Source: Methylovirgula sp. (GTDB lineage Bacteria > Pseudomonadota > Alphaproteobacteria > Rhizobiales > Beijerinckiaceae). From it: a stretch of DNA of 5,606 nucleotides. The stretch is taken from the NCBI GenBank assembly GCA_030038595.1, contig JASHSW010000062.1, positions 1 through 5,606 of the forward strand. Reading direction: 5' to 3'. This document shows, one piece after another, positions 1-4,797 of the stretch. The notes beneath the pieces were generated by a model. The model searched no databases, had not been told where the DNA came from, and was given only the letters and a program-made list of their open reading frames with translations. Position numbers and translations under genes: made by a program. How positions within the stretch are numbered: position 1 is the stretch's first letter; each line of letters opens with the position of its first letter.

Positions 1-515
1 AGGAGCCGGGCCCGGCCGCGGCCGAATTCGGCGTAGGCCTGCGCAAGTTTCAGGCCGAACGTCACGGGCTCGGCGTGAACGCCGTGCGAGCGGCCGATCA
101 TCGGCGTGAATTTATGTTCGAGGGCGCGGCGCTTCAGCGCGGCGCGAACCGCGTCGACGTCGGCGATCAGAATGTCGGCGGCGCGGGAAAGCTGCACCGC
201 GAGGCAGGTATCGAGCAGGTCGGAGGAAGTCATTCCCTGGTGCAGAAAACGCGCCTCGGGGCCGATCGACTCGGCGAGATAGGTCAAGAAGGCGATGACG
301 TCGTGCTTCGTTTCTCTCTCGATCGCTTCGATCCGCGCCACATCGAACCTAAGCTTTCCGCCTTTCTCCCAAATGATCTTCGCCGCCTCCTTGGGAATGA
401 CGCCGAGTTCGGCGAGCGCGTCGCAAGCATAAGCTTCGATCTCGAACCAGATGCGAAACCTGGCTTGCGGCTCCCACAGAGCGGCCATTTCGGGACGGGA
501 ATAGCGAGGGATCAT
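1..515 (-). CDS. purB: Adenylosuccinate lyase, N-terminal 171 residues (cut by window edge)
   Basis: PurB performs two beta-eliminations in purine synthesis: SAICAR to AICAR plus fumarate, and adenylosuccinate to AMP plus fumarate, as a cytosolic homotetramer. The start is the ATG at 515, giving MIPRYSRPEMAALW, the typical PurB N-terminus. Visible family motifs are TKHDV (His71, matching a conserved active-site histidine), the HQGMTSSDLLDT segment at about 92-103, and GRSHGVHAEP (His144, the second conserved active-site histidine) at about 141-150. The C-terminal part, including the fumarase-superfamily signature loop, lies beyond the left edge. The family is usually about 430-450 residues, so roughly 40% is present. 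The start lies 6 bp after the rpe stop with no clear Shine-Dalgarno, which suggests co-transcription and perhaps translational coupling. The visible part shows no frameshift or missing key residue. Family assignment is secure. Confidence 0.95.
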   Translation of the reverse strand, partial: MIPRYSRPEMAALWEPQARFRIWFEIEAYACDALAELGVIPKEAAKIIWEKGGKLRFDVARIEAIERETKHDVIAFLTYLAESIGPEARFLHQGMTSSDLLDTCLAVQLSRAADILIADVDAVRAALKRRALEHKFTPMIGRSHGVHAEPVTFGLKLAQAYAEFGRGRARL

Positions 516-521
516 CGCGTT

Positions 522-1202
522 TCACACCAATTCGCCGCGCGCCCGCTCGGCGGACTTGCGGATTGCGGCGATGTTGCCGGCGTAGGCGGCGGGTCCGCCT
601 TTGAATACGGCGGAACCCGCAACGAGCCAATTGGCGCCCGCCGCAGCGACCGCACCCGCCGTTTCGGCGGTAATCCCGCCGTCGACCTCGATCTCGATGT
701 CGCGGCTCGCAGTCATGGCGCGGAGGATGTTGAGTTTCTCAATGCTCGCGGGAATAAAGGCCTGGCCGCCGAAGCCCGGATCGACGCTCATGACGAGGAC
801 GAGATCGATGTCGTCGAGTACGTGCTCGATCGTTGCAACGGGCGTTGCCGGATTGAGGGCAACGCCGGCTTTCTTGCCGAGCTGGCGGATCAATGCCAGC
901 GAGCGGTGCAGATGCGGGCCGGCTTCGGGATGAACGGTGATCACGTCGGAGCCCGCCGCGGCGAAAGATTCGATATAGCAATCGACCGGGGCGATCATCA
1001 GATGCACGTCGAGGCGCCGATCCGTCACGTTGCGGATCGCCCGCACCGTGTCCTGGCCGAAGCTGATGTTCGGCACGAAATGCCCGTCCATCACGTCGAT
1101 GTGGACGATGTCGCCGCCCGCCGCCATCGCGTCCCTGACCGCCTCGCCGATGTGCGCGAGATCGGCGGCGAGAATGGAAGGAAGAATGGCCAAGGGGCGC
1201 AT
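522..1202 (-). CDS. rpe: Ribulose-phosphate 3-epimerase
   Basis: Rpe interconverts D-ribulose 5-phosphate and D-xylulose 5-phosphate in the cytosol, serving the pentose phosphate pathway and the Calvin cycle where present. The protein has 226 residues, the normal length for this TIM-barrel family. Motifs in order are PSILAAD (8-14), HIDVMDGHFVPN (34-45), DVHLMI (65-70), VMSVDPGFGGQ (137-147), EVDGGI (172-177) and the phosphate-binding VAGSAVF (194-200). Metal and catalytic residues expected for the family are present: His34, Asp36, His67 and Asp174. The frame stays open about 290 bp further upstream, but the ATG at 1202 (MRPLAILPSILA) matches the family start and the upstream extension is low-complexity translation of intergenic DNA and of the neighbouring gene's end. 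No strong Shine-Dalgarno precedes it. It ends 6 bp before purB on the same strand. Whether this copy serves CO2 fixation or only the pentose phosphate pathway cannot be told here. Confidence 0.97.
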   Translation of the reverse strand: MRPLAILPSILAADLAHIGEAVRDAMAAGGDIVHIDVMDGHFVPNISFGQDTVRAIRNVTDRRLDVHLMIAPVDCYIESFAAAGSDVITVHPEAGPHLHRSLALIRQLGKKAGVALNPATPVATIEHVLDDIDLVLVMSVDPGFGGQAFIPASIEKLNILRAMTASRDIEIEVDGGITAETAGAVAAAGANWLVAGSAVFKGGPAAYAGNIAAIRKSAERARGELV

Positions 1203-1260
1203 GTTAGGGCTCGTGGTTCCGAGATGCGCGCGCTGCGGCGAAACGGACGTCGGCCGCGAG

Positions 1261-1317
1261 GAAACGCCAGCCGGCGTTTCGCACCGAAAAGCGGTTTGCC
1301 AAGGCGCTCTAGCACGT
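1261..1317. repeat. Palindromic intergenic element, possibly a dispersed rhizobial repeat
   Basis: A perfect hairpin, GAAACGCC-AGCC-GGCGTTTC (1261-1280), is followed by a short ACCG/CGGT stem (1283-1286 and 1292-1295) and then, read on the minus strand, begins with CTAGAGCGCC (1303-1312). From memory, the combination of TAGAGCG, a CGCTTTTCGG-like core and GCGAAACGCC resembles palindromic repeats scattered between genes in rhizobial genomes. Only one copy lies in this window, so repeat status is an inference. The hairpin has no T-tract on either strand, so it is at best a weak intrinsic terminator for the GGDEF-EAL gene upstream of rpe. Confidence 0.4.
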
Positions 1318-1350
1318 CGCCGCGGCGCAAGTCCAGGATGCGGCGGTTTG

Positions 1351-1365
1351 GCCGGTGCTTCCGGC
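1351..1365 (-). terminator. Weak GC hairpin just after the GGDEF-EAL stop codon
   Basis: GCCGG-TGCTT-CCGGC forms a perfect 5-bp stem with a 5-nt loop, starting 4 nt after the TAG of the GGDEF-EAL gene on the minus strand. It is not followed by a run of T. It could pause polymerase or protect the 3' end, but it is not a convincing intrinsic terminator. Termination here may be Rho-dependent or incomplete, leaving possible read-through into rpe. Confidence 0.25.
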
Positions 1366-1369
1366 GCGG

Positions 1370-4243
1370 CTAGCCCGCCGCCCGCTTCAAGCCGTTCCAT
1401 TTGGCGAGCAGGCGCGGGATCTCCCGCGTCGCCACCGGCGGACTGAACAGATAGCCCTGCGCCTCGTTGCAGCCGACGCTGCGCAGCCAAGCGAGCTGTT
1501 CTTTGGTCTCGACGCCTTCCGCCGTGGTGCGGATGCCGAGGCTGCTGCCCAGCGCCGCCATGGCGCGCACGATGGCAAGCGAACCGTCCTTGGCCGACAT
1601 CATGCGCACGAAAGACTGATCGATCTTGATCTTGTCGAACGGGAAACTGCGCAGATAGCTCAGCGACGAGTAACCCGTCCCGAAATCGTCCATCGAGATG
1701 CCGACGCCGAAATTGCGCAGTTCATGCAACTTGTCCATGGTCGTCACATTGTGGGCGAGCAGGACGGATTCGGTGATTTCCAGTTCGAGGCGCCGGGCCG
1801 GGAGCCCGCTGATCGTAAGCGCATCCGTCACGGTCTTGACCAGTCGTTCGCTCTTGAACTGCACGGCCGAGACGTTCACCGCCAGTTTGACGTGCTCGGG
1901 CCAGGAGGTCGCTTGCACGCAGGCGTTGCGCAGGACCCATTCGCCAAGCGGGACGATGAGGCCGATCTCTTCGGCGAGCGAGATGAAGTCGCCGGGCGAC
2001 ACCATGCCGCGGCTCGGGTGATGCCAGCGCAGCAGTGCCTCGAAGCCGCAGATCCTGTTCTCGGAAAGATCGTAAACCGGCTGATAGAAGATCTCGAATT
2101 CCTCGTTGGCGAGCGCGTCGCGCAGATCGAGTTCGAGCGCCCGGCGCACTTGCAGCCGCACGTCCATCTCCGGCTCGAAGAACCGCCAAGTGGCGCGCCC
2201 GTCAGCTTTGGCAAGGTAGAGCGCCACGTCGGCGTTCTTGAGAAGAATATCGTAGCTCGCTCCGTCGCCGGGCGCGACCGAGATGCCGATGCTGACGCTG
2301 ATCGTGACGGGCTGGCCCTCGATGTCGTAGGGCGCACTGAGGACTTCGACGATGCGGCGCGCCAACCCGGCCGCCTGCTCCGGTTTCTCCAGATCGCATT
2401 GCAGGATCGCGAATTCGTCGCCGCCCAGCCGGCTGACCGTATCTACTTCGCGCACGCAGGAGATCAGCCGTTCCGCGACGCTGCGCAGCAGCTCGTCGCC
2501 GACCGGATGGCCCAATGTGTCGTTGACCTGCTTGAACTGATCGAGATCGAGGCTCAAAATCGCGAAGCCGTCGCCGGATCTGCCGATATGGCTGATCGCC
2601 TGATCGATACGCTCGGCGAAGAGAAGCCGGTTCGGCAGCCCGGTCAGCGCGTCGTGACGCGCCATGAACACGATGCGCTCCTCGGCGCGCCGACGCTCCG
2701 TTACGTCTTCGTAGGTCGCAACCCAACCGCCGTCGGCCGTCGGCTGCCGGGCGATGGCAAGGATGCGATCGTGGCTCAACTCCTGGAACCGCGTATTCGC
2801 CGGGCGTTGCCGGACCAACGACAATTCTTCGCTGAGCAAATCGTCCGCCGCTTTGCCGAGATGATTGCCGGCGGCGACACTCAATTCGAGCACGTCGCGG
2901 AACGTGATCCCCGGCCTTACGCGCTCGGGCGGAAGGCGGAACAGTTCGCAGAAGCGGCGGTTGACGACCTTCAGCCGCTGCTCGCTGTCATAGAGGCACA
3001 GCCCCTGGCACATGTTGTCGAGAGCGGCATCGAGCAGAAGGTTTGCCGACTTCAGCTGCGCCTCTTGATTCTTCAGCATGCTGATGTCGCTGTAGACGAT
3101 GATGAACCCATCGTCCTGCGTGGCGCTGCGGCTGACGCGCAGCCAACGGCCGTCCTTGAGCTGCATCTCGAAGGTGTTGGGAGAATTGCGGTCGAAGCTC
3201 AGAACGGTTTTGGCGAGCTGGGTCGATTTGGCGGTTTCGGCAAGATCGCCCGAGGTCATGTGCTCCGTCGTGCAGCCGAAGAAATCCGCGGCCTGCGAAT
3301 TGGCGAGCGCGATACGGTGGTTGGTATCGACGACGACGATGCCTTCGCGCGAGCTCTCGAGAGCGTCGGCCAGCCGCACCTGCGCCGTGCGGCGCTGCGC
3401 GACTTCGCGCTCCATCATCGCCCGAATGTTGTCGCGCATGACGGCCATGGCGGCGAGCAACGCGCCGAGTTCGTCGGGGCCGCCGCGCGGAATGACGCCG
3501 TCGAGCTTGCCGCCGGCGATTCGCTTGGCGATAGCCGATGCAACCGCCACGGGACCGGTAATGCGCTGCGCCAGCAGCCATGCTACGAGCGCCGAAATCA
3601 GCAGCGCGCCTCCGGTGGCGGCAAGATCGAGATGCGTTGCCACCGTCACGGCCTGACGGGCGCTTTGCCGATAGGTGAAACCGTCGCCGGCCGTGTAATT
3701 GATCAGCAGATCGATCTGCTGTGCAACCGTCGAAGCATAAGGATCGAGTATCTCCCAGGCCGTATTGGGCGGAACGCCCGGCGGCAGGTGCCGGCGTGCT
3801 GCGCTCCATGCATCGACGGCGCGCTGTACCTTCGTCGCCGCGCGCGCCGCGCGGCTCGATTGCGAGCGTTCGGCGGCGATCGAGAGATCTTCGGAAAGCG
3901 TCTGTTCGAGGTCCGTCATTTCGTCGTCGAGCTTGCGTTGCATGCCGGGATCGGATGCGCTCCAGCGGCGCGCGAATGCGGCCTGCATCTCGGAGAAATC
4001 GGCGGCCGCAGCGCGCGCGTAGTTGATCGACATCAGCGATTCATCGAATGTCTTGGCGACGAGCACGCCGGCCCGCTTGATGCCGATCGAGGCATAACCG
4101 CCGAGCGCCGCGGTGATGATGCTCATGACGAGGAACGCGAAAAGAATCCGGCCGCGGATCGTTCCGGGCAGCAAGGCTAGTCGGGTGATCGCCGGCCGCA
4201 CCTTTTGCAGCAAGGCTCGCAGCGGCATAGTAAACGGAGGCAT
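1370..4243 (-). CDS. Inner-membrane HAMP-PAS-PAS-GGDEF-EAL cyclic-di-GMP synthase/phosphodiesterase
   Basis: This is a 957-residue bifunctional cyclic-di-GMP enzyme. Domains: TM1 about 33-55; a mainly helical periplasmic region about 56-205 with no recognised sensor fold; TM2 about 207-226; HAMP about 224-278 (RITGPV, then DELG); a short coiled coil; PAS1 about 286-395; PAS2 about 400-522 (PAS_7-like); GGDEF about 523-690; EAL about 695-950. The cyclase looks active: DLDQFKQVND at 566-575 and intact GGDEF at 607-611. A canonical inhibitory I-site, RxxD (Arg598-Asp601), sits five residues before GGDEF. The phosphodiesterase also looks active: EALLRW (Glu735), Asn790, Glu822, Glu825, DDFGTGYSS (Asp852/Asp853), Lys873, Glu909 and Gln929 match the metal-binding and catalytic set. 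PAS2 carries an unusual CxxxC (Cys412, Cys416). The start is either 4243 or the in-frame ATG at 4228; neither has a strong Shine-Dalgarno. The ligand and net direction of activity are unknown. Confidence 0.96.
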   Translation of the reverse strand: MPPFTMPLRALLQKVRPAITRLALLPGTIRGRILFAFLVMSIITAALGGYASIGIKRAGVLVAKTFDESLMSINYARAAAADFSEMQAAFARRWSASDPGMQRKLDDEMTDLEQTLSEDLSIAAERSQSSRAARAATKVQRAVDAWSAARRHLPPGVPPNTAWEILDPYASTVAQQIDLLINYTAGDGFTYRQSARQAVTVATHLDLAATGGALLISALVAWLLAQRITGPVAVASAIAKRIAGGKLDGVIPRGGPDELGALLAAMAVMRDNIRAMMEREVAQRRTAQVRLADALESSREGIVVVDTNHRIALANSQAADFFGCTTEHMTSGDLAETAKSTQLAKTVLSFDRNSPNTFEMQLKDGRWLRVSRSATQDDGFIIVYSDISMLKNQEAQLKSANLLLDAALDNMCQGLCLYDSEQRLKVVNRRFCELFRLPPERVRPGITFRDVLELSVAAGNHLGKAADDLLSEELSLVRQRPANTRFQELSHDRILAIARQPTADGGWVATYEDVTERRRAEERIVFMARHDALTGLPNRLLFAERIDQAISHIGRSGDGFAILSLDLDQFKQVNDTLGHPVGDELLRSVAERLISCVREVDTVSRLGGDEFAILQCDLEKPEQAAGLARRIVEVLSAPYDIEGQPVTISVSIGISVAPGDGASYDILLKNADVALYLAKADGRATWRFFEPEMDVRLQVRRALELDLRDALANEEFEIFYQPVYDLSENRICGFEALLRWHHPSRGMVSPGDFISLAEEIGLIVPLGEWVLRNACVQATSWPEHVKLAVNVSAVQFKSERLVKTVTDALTISGLPARRLELEITESVLLAHNVTTMDKLHELRNFGVGISMDDFGTGYSSLSYLRSFPFDKIKIDQSFVRMMSAKDGSLAIVRAMAALGSSLGIRTTAEGVETKEQLAWLRSVGCNEAQGYLFSPPVATREIPRLLAKWNGLKRAAG

Positions 4244-4292
4244 TCCAGGCTCGTTCCGTAGCGGCGGTTGCCTAGAATTGGCTCCTCTCCGG

Positions 4293-4310
4293 TTAAGACG
4301 CTCCTAAGAC
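4293..4310. promoter_or_regulatory. Tandem heptamer repeat with 11-bp period, candidate response-regulator site
   Basis: TTAAGAC (4293-4299) and CTAAGAC (4304-4310) match at 6 of 7 bases and are separated by 4 bp, giving an 11-bp repeat period. Heptamers with 4-bp spacers are the usual layout of sites for OmpR/PhoB-type response regulators. The same bases also read TTAA-N7-CTAA, one base from the CtrA consensus TTAA-N7-TTAA. The site lies about 50 bp upstream of the GGDEF-EAL start and about 105 bp upstream of the cupredoxin start. Which protein binds, if any, is not known. Confidence 0.35.
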
Positions 4311-4312
4311 TT

Positions 4313-4333
4313 GCCTTTAGGTCCCCTGAAGGC
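4313..4333. repeat. Hairpin with 9-bp arms and 3-nt loop
   Basis: GCCTTTAGG and CCTGAAGGC pair across the loop TCC at 8 of 9 positions, the ninth being a T-G wobble in plus-strand RNA. It lies between the two divergent genes, inside the outer inverted repeat. No T-tract follows, so it is more likely an operator or a 5'-leader structure than a terminator. Confidence 0.45.
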
Positions 4334-4339
4334 CTCGGG

Positions 4340-4354
4340 TAAACCCTTGCTTAA
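4340..4354. promoter_or_regulatory. Near-consensus CtrA-like box
   Basis: TAAA-CCCTTGC-TTAA differs at one base from the alphaproteobacterial CtrA box TTAA-N7-TTAA and is followed by CC. CtrA control of motility and cyclic-di-GMP genes is established in Caulobacter and relatives, which makes a site next to a GGDEF-EAL gene plausible. The motif is short and one mismatch is present, so chance occurrence cannot be excluded. Confidence 0.3.
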
Positions 4355-4360
4355 CCGAAA

Positions 4361-4379
4361 GCCGCGAGATTCTCGCGGC
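4361..4379. repeat. Strong hairpin with 8-bp perfect arms upstream of the cupredoxin gene
   Basis: GCCGCGAG and CTCGCGGC pair perfectly around the loop ATT, 34 bp before the cupredoxin ATG. On the plus strand it is followed by AATTGCAAATTT and on the minus strand by TTTCGGTT, so neither side has a proper T-run. It may be a leader stem-loop, a DNA operator, or a weak barrier between the divergent transcripts. Confidence 0.5.
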
Positions 4380-4413
4380 AATTGCAAATTTGGGCCGACC
4401 CCGGGCGATAACA

Positions 4414-4794
4414 ATGCAACCTGAGAACAGCAGGGTGGGGACTGCGACGGTGCGAATGGGCGCCGCCATACTGCTTGGCGGTTTTCTGTTTCTGGGCGGC
4501 TTCCTATTCTTGGGAGGCTCCGCGTGGACCGAGCAGGCGCCTTACATCGTCTCCCAGAAGGGCCGCGCCTTCCATCCGCTCACGCTGACCATCAAGCGCG
4601 GCGATACGGTGCGGATCGTCAACGACGACGGCGACCTGTTGCACCACGCGTACGTCGAATCCGATACGTTCAACTTCGATTCCGGCGACCAACTGCCCGG
4701 CAGCAAGACGGATATCATTTTTTCGGTGCCGGGAACCTTCAACGTTCTCTGCGGAATTCACCCGAAGATGAAGCTCGTCGTCGTGGTGAAATGA
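4414..4794 (+). CDS. Exported cupredoxin-like (type-1 copper) protein
   Basis: This is a small single-domain blue-copper-type protein, probably a periplasmic electron carrier or copper binder. From the ATG at 4414 it has 126 residues. An N-terminal signal (Arg7 and Arg14, then a hydrophobic core at about 17-35) ends near GSA-WTEQ, with likely cleavage after Ala37. The mature part of about 89 residues reads as a beta-rich cupredoxin: TIKRGDTVRIVND (59-71), a ligand histidine at His77 or His78 (LLHHAY), and the C-terminal loop CGIHPKM with Cys113, His116 and Met119. That is a complete His-Cys-His-Met type-1 site. It resembles the plastocyanin-like proteins often named methylamine utilization cupredoxin, but no amine dehydrogenase gene is nearby and the partner is unknown. 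The signal core holds a duplicated GGFLFL unit. The start is uncertain: TTG 4390, GTG 4450 and ATG 4456 are in frame, and a GGGTGGGG run at 4434-4441 could serve the last two. Its stop is 3 bp from that of the convergent gene. Confidence 0.9.
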   Translation: MQPENSRVGTATVRMGAAILLGGFLFLGGFLFLGGSAWTEQAPYIVSQKGRAFHPLTLTIKRGDTVRIVNDDGDLLHHAYVESDTFNFDSGDQLPGSKTDIIFSVPGTFNVLCGIHPKMKLVVVVK

Positions 4795-4797
4795 TCG

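Larger units (their letters stand above)
4290..4357. repeat. Outer inverted repeat enclosing inner hairpins in the divergent spacer
   Basis: CGGTTAAG (4290-4297) and CTTAACCG (4350-4357) are perfect 8-bp inverted repeats 52 bp apart. Between them lie the 4313-4333 hairpin and a small GGGT/ACCC palindrome (4337-4346). Together they could fold as a closing stem with two inner hairpins in RNA from either strand, or serve as paired operator half-sites in DNA. The sequence does not decide between these. Confidence 0.4.

Noticed and set aside
1318..1327. CGCCGCGGCG palindrome as an operator
   Set aside because: A 10-bp all-GC palindrome is expected often by chance in DNA of this composition, and nothing nearby supports a binding site.
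75..1373. A 432-codon open frame on the plus strand opposite purB and rpe
   Set aside because: Same cause: it is in codon register with both real genes, spans two of them and their intergenic region, and shows no recognisable domain.
1203..1490. N-terminal extension of rpe by about 96 residues
   Set aside because: The extension overlaps the 3' end of the GGDEF-EAL gene in another frame, is Ala/Pro/Arg-rich low-complexity sequence, and known Rpe proteins start at the position equivalent to 1202.
1355..4180. A 941-codon open frame on the plus strand opposite the GGDEF-EAL gene
   Set aside because: It runs in exact codon register with the sense gene, so its stops could arise only from sense TTA, CTA or TCA codons, which are rare in GC-rich DNA. 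Its translation is a biased mix rich in Arg, Ala, Asp, His and Glu with no domain I recognise, while the minus strand encodes recognised domains throughout.
4244..4413. Sigma-70 type promoters for the divergent genes
   Set aside because: TTGCCT (4311-4316) and TTGCTT (4347-4352) look like -35 elements, but no acceptable -10 sits 16-18 bp away, so no promoter was assigned.
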